Assembly: GCA_028282725.1 (NCBI GenBank)
Contig: JANQHF010000004.1
Location: 1 to 64,000 of the forward strand
Origin: Saprospiraceae bacterium
GTDB lineage: Bacteria; Bacteroidota; Bacteroidia; Chitinophagales; Saprospiraceae
Direction of reading: 5' to 3'
Length of the DNA stretch: 64,000 nt
In this document: in pieces, positions 26,475 through 36,317 of the stretch
Numbering within the stretch: the first letter of the stretch is position 1
Layout of the letters: every line of letters begins with the position of its first letter
Made by a program: the position numbers and the translations under genes
The notes under the pieces: generated by a model
What the model saw: the letters and a program-made list of their open reading frames with translations, nothing else
What the model was told of the DNA's origin: nothing
Databases searched by the model: none

Positions 26475-29400
26475 ATGCGGTTGAAGAGGTTGATTTTAAA
26501 AGGCTTCAAGAGTTTTGCAGATGAGACGGTGATTCATTTCAATGAAAACCTGATTGGAATCGTTGGCCCGAACGGATCCGGGAAGTCCAATATCGTCGAT
26601 TCGATCCGGTGGGTGCTTGGAGAGCAGAAAACCAGTGAGTTGAGATTGGACAGCATGTCCGATGTGATCTTTAACGGATCAAAAGACAGGAAAGAAGGGA
26701 AGATTGCAAAAGTCACATTGCTCTTCGACAATACCAAGCACATCCTTCCGACAGAATTTAATGAGGTAGGCATCAGCAGGATCCTGTACAGAAATGGATC
26801 GAGTGAATATCAATTGAATAATGTGGCATGCCGCAAGAAGGATATCACTAATTTGTTCATTGATTCCGGCATCGGCTCTAATTCGTATGCGATCATCAGC
26901 CTGAATATGGTCGAAGATATATTGCATGATAATGGTGGCTCGCGGAGACACATGATTGAGCAAGCCGCAGGTATTTCAAAATATAAGGTCAGGAAGAAGG
27001 AAACGCTTAGTAAACTAAGAAGTACGACGGAAGACCTGGATCGCGTTCAGGATTTACTTTTTGAAATAGAAAAGAACATGACCAGCTTTGAACGCCAGGC
27101 GAGGAGAACAGAGCGGTATAACAAGTTGAAGACACAGTATAAGGATTTGTCCATTCATATTTCCCATTATGAAGTCAGGGAGCTGAATGCCAGGCATAAA
27201 GAGCTCAGCGAAAGACTCGTGCAAGAGAATGACAGCAGGTTGAAGCTGAATTCGAAATTGACCCTGGACGAGGCGGAGTTGCAAAAGATCAAGGCCGGAA
27301 TTCTGAAATATGAAAAATCACTAAGCGCGGATCAACAGGAATTTAATCAACTGATAGAAGACCTGGGGAAAACTGAAAATGCAAAAAACTTAACCATTCA
27401 ACGTCTTCAAAATGCTAAAGACAGACTGGGTGAAACAAAAGCATCCAAAGCACAATTAAAAAGGGCTGTTCAAGATACGACATCAAATTTAAAAGAGTCG
27501 GAAAAGACATTTAAGAGTTCAGAAAAGACCTTGTCAGACAAAGAAAAGGCGTTTGAAAGGATTGATCTTGAATACCAGGCAGCATTAGAAGCATATGAAT
27601 CTCTTCGCAATCGTGAAAAAGAATTGAAGTCTGCCTTGTCTTCCCGACAGTTATTGAAAGAGACCTTGGGTAGGGAAATTGAATCCTTTAAAACGAGGGA
27701 AGCCATTTTAAAAGAGGATATATCGTCTCTGGAAGAACGATTACATTCGATTAATGATAAAATTCAGATTGACACCCGGGAGACTAAGGAAAAACAAAAA
27801 ACTCTGAATGACCTTCTAAAAAAGGAAGAGAAAATTTTAAAGGAAATTTCAAAATTGGAAAGCCAGTATGAAGAAATCCAGGGTTTATTAATTGCTGAGA
27901 ACCAGGCTAAGAATGAACTCGATCTGGAAGTCTCCAGTCTTGAGCAAAGGAGATCTTTCTTACTCAATATCATTGAAAATAAAGAGGGTCTGCCAGAATC
28001 TGTAAAATACATCTTAGAGCAAAACGGTCAGGAGTTCCAGGTCCTCTCCGATGTTATTGACATTAAAGAAGAGCGATACACCAAGATTGCAGAATTGTTC
28101 ATAGAGCCTTTTTTGCATCATGTTCTCGTGCCCAACAGGATTGATGCGGACAAAATATTCGATAAGGTCAGAAATGCTCAAAAAGGTAAAATCAATGTTG
28201 CCATTTTGGATGAGTTCGAAAAGGAGGAGAAGGTGGAGCAATACGACGGTTTGAGTCCTCTTTCAGACCACATCAACGCTCCTTCCAATGTTAAAGTATT
28301 TGTTGACTACCTCTGCAATGATGTGTACGTTTCGCACATTCCCTATAAGGACTATTCTGATCGGATCAAGAAAACAGATCAGATTGTCCTGTTTCCGGAT
28401 GAATATATCATTGCATCAAAGGGAAAAATTTACGGCGGCTCCAACACGCTTTTTGAAGGAGTTCAATTGGGTAGAAAGAAAATAGTGGAGAAATTAGAAA
28501 AGCAAATTGACTCCCAAAAGAAAAGGAAAGAAGCACTAGGTGCCAAAATTCACAAACTCGATGACCAGGTATCACAGGTTCAGATTGATTTAAAAGAATT
28601 AAAAGCGTCGAAAGTTCAGTTTAATAGCCTGCTCGATACTCAGAAGTCAAGTGTTTTCGAATCTCAAAGCCGATTGAACAGTCTCAATGAAAACAAGGCT
28701 GATTTAAGTGATCAGAAAAATCAAAAAGAAGCAGAATTAAAGGAGATTGCAAAGGTCCATTTAGAAAAATCCAAGGAATATGCTCAATTAGAAAACCGGA
28801 AAATCGAAGAGGAAAGTGATGAAAAGCTTGCCCTCAAAATTGAAAAAGCACATCGCAATTATTTGGAAGAACGTGAAAAACGGGACGCGGCGCAATCCGA
28901 TCTGTTTGAATGGAGGAGCAATTTCAACCTGTCTAAAAAGGACATGGAGTATTTCAGGGATAATGTCCTGAATATCGAAAAGAGAATTGCGGAACTACTC
29001 GAAGAGGAAGAAATTCAGAATGGAGTGATCAATGGGTCAGAAACTGAACTGGGTGAATTGAAAAAAGCGCTTGAAACTCAGTACGCTCTGAAATCAGAGA
29101 TACAAAAGAAGTTGAGTGCATACGAAGACACCTACTATAAGGAGAAGGGGAAGATATTCGAACTTGAAAAAACGATTAGCCAGACCCGGAATGATCTTTA
29201 TACAAAAGACCAGCTCATCGTTAAAATCAATGAAGAATACGCCAATATTGGATTTGAAATTAAAGGAATTCACGAACGGAATTCAATAGAATTTGGAATA
29301 CAAATTGATGAATCCAACATTCCGGATTTTGAAGAAGAAATCAATCCTGACGAATTAAAAGAAAAAAAGGAAAAGATCTTTGACAGGATCAGAAGCTTTG

Positions 29401-30029
29401 GCGAGATCAACCCCATGGCCATTACTGCCTATAACGAAATAAAGGAGCGTCACGATGAAATTTCCAGGGAACGTAATGACATCCTCGAAGCCAAAAAGTC
29501 CTTGGAAGTAACAATTGCTGAAATTGAAAAAACGGCCTCTGAACGATTTATTGATGCATTGGACAGAATACGGGTCAACTTTAAGGATGTCTTCCAGAGT
29601 CTTTTTTCGGATGACGATGATTGTGATATTGTCCTGTTGGATAGTGAGGATCCTCTGGAGGCAAAAATTGAAATTGTCGCCAAACCAAAAGGCAAAAAAC
29701 CCAAATCCATCAATCAGCTTTCCGGAGGTGAAAAAACACTTACAGCGTCATCGTTCTTGTTCTCTCTGTATCTTCTCAAGCCTGCTCCATTTTGTATTTT
29801 CGATGAGGTTGATGCACCCCTTGATGATGTAAACGTCTTGAAGTTCAATAAATTGATCCGAAATTTTTCAGAGGAATCTCAGTTCATCATTATCACACAT
29901 AATAAGTTGACCATGCAGGAGGTCGACATTTTGTATGGAATATATCTGAAAGAACAAGGTGTTTCAGGCCTGAGTGCCGTGGACTTCAGGACATATGACC
30001 AAACGGAAATGATCGCGATCAGCGAGTAA
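26475..30029 (+). CDS. smc: Chromosome segregation protein SMC
   Basis: A full-length SMC ATPase of 1184 aa that compacts and helps segregate the chromosome. The N-terminal head has Walker A GPNGSGKSN (residues 31-39) and the QAAGI loop. A long coiled coil follows, then the hinge (about residues 500-640, ending near GKIYGGSNTLFEGVQLGRKK) and a second coiled coil. The C-terminal head carries the ABC signature LSGGEKTLTASSF and Walker B FCIFDEVDAPLDD. No ScpA/ScpB genes are nearby. It is convergent with a LuxR-type regulator gene, nine bases apart. Confidence 0.97.
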   Translation: MRLKRLILKGFKSFADETVIHFNENLIGIVGPNGSGKSNIVDSIRWVLGEQKTSELRLDSMSDVIFNGSKDRKEGKIAKVTLLFDNTKHILPTEFNEVGISRILYRNGSSEYQLNNVACRKKDITNLFIDSGIGSNSYAIISLNMVEDILHDNGGSRRHMIEQAAGISKYKVRKKETLSKLRSTTEDLDRVQDLLFEIEKNMTSFERQARRTERYNKLKTQYKDLSIHISHYEVRELNARHKELSERLVQENDSRLKLNSKLTLDEAELQKIKAGILKYEKSLSADQQEFNQLIEDLGKTENAKNLTIQRLQNAKDRLGETKASKAQLKRAVQDTTSNLKESEKTFKSSEKTLSDKEKAFERIDLEYQAALEAYESLRNREKELKSALSSRQLLKETLGREIESFKTREAILKEDISSLEERLHSINDKIQIDTRETKEKQKTLNDLLKKEEKILKEISKLESQYEEIQGLLIAENQAKNELDLEVSSLEQRRSFLLNIIENKEGLPESVKYILEQNGQEFQVLSDVIDIKEERYTKIAELFIEPFLHHVLVPNRIDADKIFDKVRNAQKGKINVAILDEFEKEEKVEQYDGLSPLSDHINAPSNVKVFVDYLCNDVYVSHIPYKDYSDRIKKTDQIVLFPDEYIIASKGKIYGGSNTLFEGVQLGRKKIVEKLEKQIDSQKKRKEALGAKIHKLDDQVSQVQIDLKELKASKVQFNSLLDTQKSSVFESQSRLNSLNENKADLSDQKNQKEAELKEIAKVHLEKSKEYAQLENRKIEEESDEKLALKIEKAHRNYLEEREKRDAAQSDLFEWRSNFNLSKKDMEYFRDNVLNIEKRIAELLEEEEIQNGVINGSETELGELKKALETQYALKSEIQKKLSAYEDTYYKEKGKIFELEKTISQTRNDLYTKDQLIVKINEEYANIGFEIKGIHERNSIEFGIQIDESNIPDFEEEINPDELKEKKEKIFDRIRSFGEINPMAITAYNEIKERHDEISRERNDILEAKKSLEVTIAEIEKTASERFIDALDRIRVNFKDVFQSLFSDDDDCDIVLLDSEDPLEAKIEIVAKPKGKKPKSINQLSGGEKTLTASSFLFSLYLLKPAPFCIFDEVDAPLDDVNVLKFNKLIRNFSEESQFIIITHNKLTMQEVDILYGIYLKEQGVSGLSAVDFRTYDQTEMIAISE

Positions 30030-30037
30030 GATTCGAA

Positions 30038-30676
30038 CTACAGGGAAACAAGCCCTTTGTTAATGGCAAAGGTGATCAATTCGACAGGAGAGCTGATCTT
30101 CAACTTTTTCATGATGTTCTTCCTATGGGTATAAATGGTATGAATACTGACATTTAAGAGCAATGATATTTCCTTTGCCATCTTGCCCTGGGCTATGAGG
30201 GTAACAATTTCAAGTTCTCGACCGGTAAGTTCCTTAATATCATCTTCCTTTTTCGTAAATGTCTTGCTGATGATTATGTCGAGTATTTTAGAGCAGTAAT
30301 ACTTTTCGTCTTTGCGGCACGCGTCCAGTGCAGCATAGATCTCATCTTCCCTGCAATATTTGGTGATATAATGGTTGATACCACGACCCAGGACCTCAAA
30401 AATGTGCCGCTTTTCATTCTCGTTGCTGATAATCAAAATGTGGGTAGCAGGCGATAATTCCTGGATCAAAGAAATGGCCTCAAGCCCAAATCTTCCATCC
30501 TGCGATATATCGATCGTTACAATGTCATAGGATCCACGATTCAACTTTACCTCCAACTCCTCTTGGGTTGAAGCCTCAGCGTCCACTTTGTAGAAGGGAT
30601 TCTTACCGATAATGCTCTTGATACCTTCCCGGCTCAGATACTGACTTTCACATACCAATACAGAATGCTGCTTCAT
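30038..30676 (-). CDS. LuxR/NarL-type response regulator
   Basis: A 212-aa response regulator. The receiver domain keeps the phospho-acceptor Asp (YDIVTIDISQDGRFG, near residue 56) and ends in HYITKYCREDEI. However, the usual N-terminal acidic pair is reduced to a single Glu (VLVCESQYLSREG), so metal binding may be weak. The C-terminal HTH is typical (LTGRELEIVTLIAQGKMAKE, then the recognition helix region VSIHTIYTHRKNIMKKL). No sensor kinase gene is adjacent, so it is an orphan here. Confidence 0.92.
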   Translation of the reverse strand: MKQHSVLVCESQYLSREGIKSIIGKNPFYKVDAEASTQEELEVKLNRGSYDIVTIDISQDGRFGLEAISLIQELSPATHILIISNENEKRHIFEVLGRGINHYITKYCREDEIYAALDACRKDEKYYCSKILDIIISKTFTKKEDDIKELTGRELEIVTLIAQGKMAKEISLLLNVSIHTIYTHRKNIMKKLKISSPVELITFAINKGLVSL

Positions 30677-30875
30677 GATTTTGACTGAAATCGTGCAAAA
30701 GTAATTTGTTTTAGCAAAATCTGTTTAGTCGTATACACGAACGACAAGAAACTAACCCACGTCACGACATTTTGTTTAGTATGAGCTTATGGATTCAGGA
30801 TGAGAATGCAGGAATATATGCAGATTTTTTTTAATACAAAAGAAGTTGTAAGATTGCACAACATTAGGTTTTCCT

Positions 30876-31784
30876 TTGGCAAAGTTCCGTCGTAACCATA
30901 ATCGACAGGGTAAAAATCCTTTTTCAGGTCTGTGGATCAAGACCTTACTATTGATTGCCGTACTCTCAATGTTCTTCATTTTTGCGTACCGTTCCCTGGA
31001 AAAGATCAGTGCGAATTCGGAAAATGCTTCCGGTGAGATCGAATTCATCAGAGATAGTGTACATTACCCGGAAGCAACAGGGGTCGAAGTTATTCATCAA
31101 AAACATTACAGCCTGGGATATTCCGAACAGTTCGAACAGCCCTTATGGGTATTCTATAAGCTGACGCGTGAAAGTCTGCGCATTCCAAATGTACCTCGTT
31201 CTGACTGGTTTGAGACCGATCACAAGGTATCTACCCAATCGGCAAGACACAGCGATTATTCTGGCAGTGGTTATTCCAGAGGACATCTCGTGCCTGCAGG
31301 AGATATGGCATTTGATCGGCAAGCCATGCAGGAATCATTCTTTATGTCCAATATGAGTCCTCAATTATCTGGGTTCAATGGTGGCATATGGAGAGAATTG
31401 GAAGAGAGTGTCCGGGACTGGGCTTACGAAAACGATGAAGTTTACGTGGCTTCAGGACCCATTTTCGGGAATGTGGCCCAATACATCGGGAAACAGTCTG
31501 AAATAGGAGTGCCAGAAGCATTCTATAAAGTTGTTTTGGATGTGTACGGTGATGGAAAGAAAGCGATTGGGTTTATTGTACCGCATGAGGTAAGTACTGC
31601 GCATTTAAGCAATTTCAGTGTGTCAATTGACGAAGTAGAAAGGCAAACGGGCATAGACTTTTTTGATAACTTGTATGCGAATAAAGCAGAAGAAAACAGC
31701 ATGGAAGAAAGGTTTGATCTGGCTTTATGGCCCTTCAGTGAGCAGAGATTTCAGACCCGCATTCAGTCATGGAATAAAAATTAG
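30876..31784 (+). CDS. Membrane-anchored NUC1/EndoG-family nuclease
   Basis: A DNA/RNA non-specific endonuclease, 302 aa, starting with TTG at 30876 (MAKFRRNHNRQGKN); no suitable ATG lies nearby. One N-terminal helix (TLLLIAVLSMFFIFAYR) anchors it, so the nuclease domain should lie outside the cytoplasm. The catalytic segment is SRGHLVPAGD (the DRGH motif with Ser for Asp), followed by FFMSNMSPQLSGFNGGIW with the metal-binding Asn. The domain is complete to the end (FDLALWPFSEQRFQTR). It is followed after nine bases by a HerA-like ATPase gene. Confidence 0.9.
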   Translation: MAKFRRNHNRQGKNPFSGLWIKTLLLIAVLSMFFIFAYRSLEKISANSENASGEIEFIRDSVHYPEATGVEVIHQKHYSLGYSEQFEQPLWVFYKLTRESLRIPNVPRSDWFETDHKVSTQSARHSDYSGSGYSRGHLVPAGDMAFDRQAMQESFFMSNMSPQLSGFNGGIWRELEESVRDWAYENDEVYVASGPIFGNVAQYIGKQSEIGVPEAFYKVVLDVYGDGKKAIGFIVPHEVSTAHLSNFSVSIDEVERQTGIDFFDNLYANKAEENSMEERFDLALWPFSEQRFQTRIQSWNKN

Positions 31785-31793
31785 TACGCAATT

Positions 31794-33353
31794 ATGAGTA
31801 AACTAGAATCTTTTAAAGAGGAGATTACTAACGGATATCAATTTGAAGGTCCATCCATTATCATGGGGGCGGGTAAATGGGAAGATGAGGTAGCAAAAGA
31901 GTTGTTTATTCGTGTTCCGCTTAAAACATTGAATCGCCACGGATTGATTGCCGGTGCCACTGGTACGGGTAAGACAAAGACCTTACAGATATTGGCAGAA
32001 CAACTCTCCGCAAACGGAGTTCCTTCCCTGGTGATGGATATAAAGGGAGATTTGAGTGGTGTGGCCGTGCCCAGCGACGGACATCCGAAAATCGATGAGC
32101 GACATGACCTCATCGGATTTCCTTTCATTGCAGATCATTCCCCGGTGGAATTTCTGACCTTGTCCGACGAAAGAGGTGTGCGCCTCAGGGCTACCGTATC
32201 TGAATTCGGACCTGTGCTTTTGGCAAAGATCCTGGAGTTGTCAGATACACAAGAAGGAATCCTGGCCGTCTTATTCAAATTCTGCGATGACAATGATCTC
32301 CCCTTACTCGATCTCGATGATTTAAAGAAAGTATTGAATTTTGCAACCGGAGAAGGCAAAGAAGATGTAGAAGAGGAATACGGCCGGATATCCACCACTT
32401 CCGTAGGAACAATCATGCGCAAAATTATTGCACTTGAACAACAGGGAGCAGATATCTTTTTTGGAGAGCGGTCTTTCGATCCAAAGGATTTGCTGCGTAC
32501 AGACCAGGACGGGAAAGGAGTCATCTCTATTCTCAGGGTGACAGATATCCAGGACAAACCAAAATTATTTTCAACCTTCATGTTGCAACTGCTGGCTGAG
32601 ATCTATGCAACTTTTCCTGAAGAAGGAGACCTTGAAAAACCCAAATTGTGCCTGTTTATCGATGAAGCACATCTCGTTTTTGAGGAAGCCACTTCAGCAT
32701 TATTGAGTCAAATTGAGACGATCGTCAAGTTGATCAGATCCAAGGGGGTAGGGGTCTTCTTTATCACTCAGGATCCTGCCGACATTCCCGAGGATGTTTT
32801 GGGTCAGTTGGGCTTGAAAATACAGCATGCACTGAGAGCATTTACTGCCAAGGACCGGAAAGCAATTAAGTTAGCTGCACAAAATTATCCTCTTTCTGAC
32901 TTTTATGATACAGAAAAGCTCATTACCGAGTTGGAAATCGGAGAGGCTTTTCTTACGGCACTCAATGAAAAAGGTGCTCCGACGCCCCTGGTACATGTCT
33001 ATCTGAGAGCACCACAGTCTAGAATGGATATTCTGACCCCCGGAGAGATCAAAACGATCATGCAGCACTCAAGGCTGGAAGAAAAATATGGAGAACGGAT
33101 AGACAGGGAAAGTGCTTACGAAATCCTATCTGCCAAAATTGACGATGCAAGGTCGGAAGAGCATGAGCAGAAGATGACACGCAGAAGGGGTAGAAGGACT
33201 GAGAAGACCCAATTCGAAAAAGTGTTAAACAGTACAACGACTCGCCAGGTATCGAGGACCATTGCAAGGGAGTTAACCAGGGGACTGTTGGGTGTATTGG
33301 GAGTGCCAACGACCAGGAGAAGGAGAAGAAAGAGAAAGACTTCGTGGTTTTAA
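31794..33353 (+). CDS. HerA-like ATPase (DUF853)
   Basis: A P-loop ATPase of the HerA/FtsK-like superfamily, DUF853 type, 519 aa. The Walker A motif is GLIAGATGTGKTKT (near residues 48-61), followed by MDIKGDLSG. Walker B is LCLFIDEAHLVFEEA, and the arginine/sensor segment is FFITQDPADIPEDVLGQLG. The tail is highly basic (TRRRRRKRKTSWF) and could bind nucleic acid. Such proteins form hexameric translocases. It is encoded nine bases after a nuclease gene, which suggests a shared transcript; whether the proteins work together is unclear, as the nuclease is predicted to face outward. Confidence 0.92.
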   Translation: MSKLESFKEEITNGYQFEGPSIIMGAGKWEDEVAKELFIRVPLKTLNRHGLIAGATGTGKTKTLQILAEQLSANGVPSLVMDIKGDLSGVAVPSDGHPKIDERHDLIGFPFIADHSPVEFLTLSDERGVRLRATVSEFGPVLLAKILELSDTQEGILAVLFKFCDDNDLPLLDLDDLKKVLNFATGEGKEDVEEEYGRISTTSVGTIMRKIIALEQQGADIFFGERSFDPKDLLRTDQDGKGVISILRVTDIQDKPKLFSTFMLQLLAEIYATFPEEGDLEKPKLCLFIDEAHLVFEEATSALLSQIETIVKLIRSKGVGVFFITQDPADIPEDVLGQLGLKIQHALRAFTAKDRKAIKLAAQNYPLSDFYDTEKLITELEIGEAFLTALNEKGAPTPLVHVYLRAPQSRMDILTPGEIKTIMQHSRLEEKYGERIDRESAYEILSAKIDDARSEEHEQKMTRRRGRRTEKTQFEKVLNSTTTRQVSRTIARELTRGLLGVLGVPTTRRRRRKRKTSWF

Positions 33354-33362
33354 TCTACTGAA

Positions 33363-33932
33363 CTAATTGCCCTTTTTTTGATTGGCCAGCCGTGTGTGTT
33401 TATTTCCTTTGTCCGGCATGATACCACCGTTCTTATATTGTTGAAGATATTGGGCCCAGGGTGTGGTCTTATGTAAATCCTCTGCAAAATATCTCATAAT
33501 CGGGTCAAAGGTCTGTGCATCGAGGAAGCCGGGCAGTGCCTGGATGACGGATTTGTCTTCCGCTATAAAGACAACAGTAGGATAACTCAAACGCCCGTTA
33601 GCCAGCGTTGCAGCCAGGGAATGATATCCTCTTCCTCTTTTTACATATTTGTGCACCATGCCATTGTATTCAATTTCACTCTTTTGCTCGGCATTGAACT
33701 TGATGGGAATGTAATGCTCATTGATATATTCGGCGATCATAGGGTTTTGGAAAGTGATTTTATCCATTTTCTTGCACCAACCACACCAATTGGTGTACAA
33801 ATCCACTATGAATTTTTTGGATTCTTCTTCGGCTTTCAACATCCCCTCTTCCCAGGTATACCACCTGACCTGCTCTTGACTAAAGAGTGTCGAGGTAAGA
33901 AAAAGGACCAAGCCAACAAAAACTATCTTCAC
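33363..33932 (-). CDS. Exported thioredoxin-like protein
   Basis: A 189-aa thioredoxin-fold protein with a signal peptide (FVGLVLFLTSTLFSQ, cleaved near residue 20) and the redox motif WCGWCKKMDK (Cys near 49 and 52). The later part contains YPTVVFIAEDKS, with the cis-proline. It belongs to the DUF255/thioredoxin-7-like proteins of Bacteroidota and probably acts as a periplasmic disulfide reductase. The start is GTG at 33932. Convergent with the HerA-like gene, nine bases apart. Confidence 0.88.
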   Translation of the reverse strand: MKIVFVGLVLFLTSTLFSQEQVRWYTWEEGMLKAEEESKKFIVDLYTNWCGWCKKMDKITFQNPMIAEYINEHYIPIKFNAEQKSEIEYNGMVHKYVKRGRGYHSLAATLANGRLSYPTVVFIAEDKSVIQALPGFLDAQTFDPIMRYFAEDLHKTTPWAQYLQQYKNGGIMPDKGNKHTRLANQKKGN

Positions 33933-34055
33933 CTAAATTGTTATTTAACAGTCACGAAAATACTAAATCCTAACTGTTTTATCCAAGTACCTATTATACA
34001 TTTAAGTCTTTCTTAATGATACTTTAACCATCTTCAGATGAATGTTTGACCTATG

Positions 34056-35105
34056 TTATAAATTGCTGATTATGAATACTTTATCTTGATTCAATGAGTA
34101 TTTTTTCAAGATTTTTCCCTTTAGATTCGGAGACTTGATCCCCTCGCTGAGCACCACCGGAGTGTGAATTATTCTCGCTTCGTGCCAGAGACCTTCTTTG
34201 ATCAATGATCTGATCAATTGTGCACCTCCTTCCACGAGTATAGTGTTATGTCCCGACCGAAGGATGCTTTTGAAAACTTCTTTCGGATTCCAATTGTCTT
34301 CGGACAACTGGATCACATGCTTATTTTTCTTTTGAATTGAGATGTCGTTTCCGGAGGTAATCAATGTTGTCGGATGTGAATCGGTGAACAAGCTCAGATC
34401 AGGTGGAAGACGATTATTCCTGTCCAGTACATAGCGGTGTGGAGATCTTCCCTGGCCTCTTCGATTGGTGAGTTCAGGATCATCAGTAAGAGCGGTATTG
34501 GTACCTACCAGGATGGCATCATGCTCTTCTCTCCATCGATGTGCCAGGAGTCGGGAGGTCTCATTGGAAAGCCAAACTTGTTTTCCTCTTTGCCCAAAAA
34601 AATTGTCAGCAGATTGGGCCCATTTCAAGGTAATGAATGGCAGGCCTTCTTCGTGTCTTATGAAATATCCTCTGTTCACCAATCGACCTTCTTCTGCGAG
34701 CAGACCGGCCCTTACTTCTACGCCTTTTAATTTCAATAATTCAATACTCTTTCCTGCCATTTGGGGGTTTGGATCCAGGTTGCAAATCGTGACTCTCGGG
34801 ATGCCGGCTTCCAGGAGAGCCTCCGTACATGGCGGAGTTTTTCCATAATGATTACAAGGCTCAAGGCTAACATATAAATGTGATTGTTGCAGGAGGTCCA
34901 GTTCATCACTGTGGATATTGCCTATAGCGTTCACCTCTGCATGAGGACCTCCATATATTTGATGATATCCCTCACCTATGATGCGATTTTTGTGTACAAT
35001 GACTGCTCCGACGAGCGGATTGGATCCTACATGGTAACCACCCCGGGAGGCAAGTTGGAGACATCTTTTCATACAAAGACGGTCGATAGGGGAGAACTCG
35101 GGCAT
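34056..35105 (-). CDS. ribD: Bifunctional riboflavin deaminase/reductase RibD
   Basis: Catalyses the second and third steps of riboflavin synthesis: deamination of diaminohydroxyphosphoribosylaminopyrimidine, then reduction of the sugar. It is 349 aa from ATG at 35105; a TTG four codons earlier is possible. The N-terminal deaminase shows the zinc motifs HAEVNAI and PCNHYGKTPPC. The C-terminal reductase begins FITLKWAQSADNFFG, with LVGTNTALTDDPELTNR and ending in TILVEGGAQLIRSLI. It follows the cysteine desulfurase gene by eight bases on the same strand. No other rib genes are present. Confidence 0.95.
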   Translation of the reverse strand: MPEFSPIDRLCMKRCLQLASRGGYHVGSNPLVGAVIVHKNRIIGEGYHQIYGGPHAEVNAIGNIHSDELDLLQQSHLYVSLEPCNHYGKTPPCTEALLEAGIPRVTICNLDPNPQMAGKSIELLKLKGVEVRAGLLAEEGRLVNRGYFIRHEEGLPFITLKWAQSADNFFGQRGKQVWLSNETSRLLAHRWREEHDAILVGTNTALTDDPELTNRRGQGRSPHRYVLDRNNRLPPDLSLFTDSHPTTLITSGNDISIQKKNKHVIQLSEDNWNPKEVFKSILRSGHNTILVEGGAQLIRSLIKEGLWHEARIIHTPVVLSEGIKSPNLKGKILKKYSLNQDKVFIISNL

Positions 35106-35113
35106 ATCCCTTC

Positions 35114-36238
35114 TCAAAGGATTTCCTGAAGTTTCCTGACCACATATGCGACTTCTTCTTTCGTGTTGTGATGAGAAAATGAAAAACGGATCGTCTTCCG
35201 GTCATAAGGCATATTGATGGCATCGAGGACATGTGACTGACTTTCCACACCGGAACTGCAGGCACTGCCAGCCGAGGCACATATTCCGTGGATGTCAAGA
35301 TTAAACATGATCAATTCTGTCTTATCCGTCTTGGGTACATTCAAACTCAGGATATGGGATAATGTCTTTTCGTCCTGATTTCCATTCAGGCGATAATCAA
35401 TTCCCGAATGTTGTAAATTTTCAATAAAAGACTTTCGTATCGAAAGCGTGTGCTGATAATGCATTTTCCGATTTGTACACAACCAATCCAGGGCAGTAGC
35501 AAATCCCGAAATGCCGTATATGTTTTCGGTTCCACTGCGCAATGTTCTCTCCTGGCCACCTCCGTTGATGTACGGACCGATCATATTGTCATTGTTGATA
35601 TAAATGATTCCACATCCCTTGGGGCCGTATATCTTATGACCAGAAGCCGACAGAAAACTCACCGGGGTATTTGATAGATCTATGTGATACTTACCAACGG
35701 TCTGCACTGCATCTGTGTGGAATAATGCTCTCTTAGACTGGCAGACTTTGCTAATTGTCTCAAGATCCAGCATTGTGCCGATTTCATTGTTACCGTGCAT
35801 CAGGGAGACCAATGTCAGGACATCCGATTGAGACAACATATGATCAAGAGTATCAGGATCAATATTGCCTTTATCATCGACTGGTAAGAATTGGATGTCA
35901 ACATCAAATACTCTTTGTACGCTCTTAAGTGAGTTCAGTATGCAGGGGTGTTCAGTTGGGCTCGAAATGATCCTTTTGACACCAAGATCCCTGATCGCAC
36001 AAAAAAGTACCGTGTTGTTGGATTCCGTGGCACTTGAGGTGAAAAATATTTCCCCTACTGAGGCTTTGAGATTTTGAGCTACTCTTTTCCTTGCATCTTC
36101 AATAACGATCCTGGCTTTTCGACCTGCATTATGTATCGAAGACGGGTTGCCATGAACAGATTCCATGACATCCTTCATAGTATTGACTACGTCTGTTTCC
36201 ATAGGCGTAGTGGCGGCATTGTCCATATAGACTTTCAT
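35114..36238 (-). CDS. Cysteine desulfurase (NifS/IscS type)
   Basis: A PLP enzyme that takes sulfur from cysteine for iron-sulfur clusters and thiolation, 374 aa from ATG at 36238 (MKVYMDNAATTPM); more distal codons read through non-coding DNA. Seen are the PLP lysine in SASGHKIYGPKGCG and the catalytic Cys in ASAGSACSSGVESQSHVL. The HTDAVQ motif is FHTDAVQTVG. The first half shows GNPSSIHNAGRKAR, typical of group I NifS/IscS. No IscU or regulator gene adjoins; ribD follows directly. Confidence 0.94.
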   Translation of the reverse strand: MKVYMDNAATTPMETDVVNTMKDVMESVHGNPSSIHNAGRKARIVIEDARKRVAQNLKASVGEIFFTSSATESNNTVLFCAIRDLGVKRIISSPTEHPCILNSLKSVQRVFDVDIQFLPVDDKGNIDPDTLDHMLSQSDVLTLVSLMHGNNEIGTMLDLETISKVCQSKRALFHTDAVQTVGKYHIDLSNTPVSFLSASGHKIYGPKGCGIIYINNDNMIGPYINGGGQERTLRSGTENIYGISGFATALDWLCTNRKMHYQHTLSIRKSFIENLQHSGIDYRLNGNQDEKTLSHILSLNVPKTDKTELIMFNLDIHGICASAGSACSSGVESQSHVLDAINMPYDRKTIRFSFSHHNTKEEVAYVVRKLQEIL

Positions 36239-36317
36239 GAGGACGAAGGTATATTCTTTCCCGAAATATAACATTAACCTATGGGTATGCAAATATTCAG
36301 TATGTTCGACTCATCAT

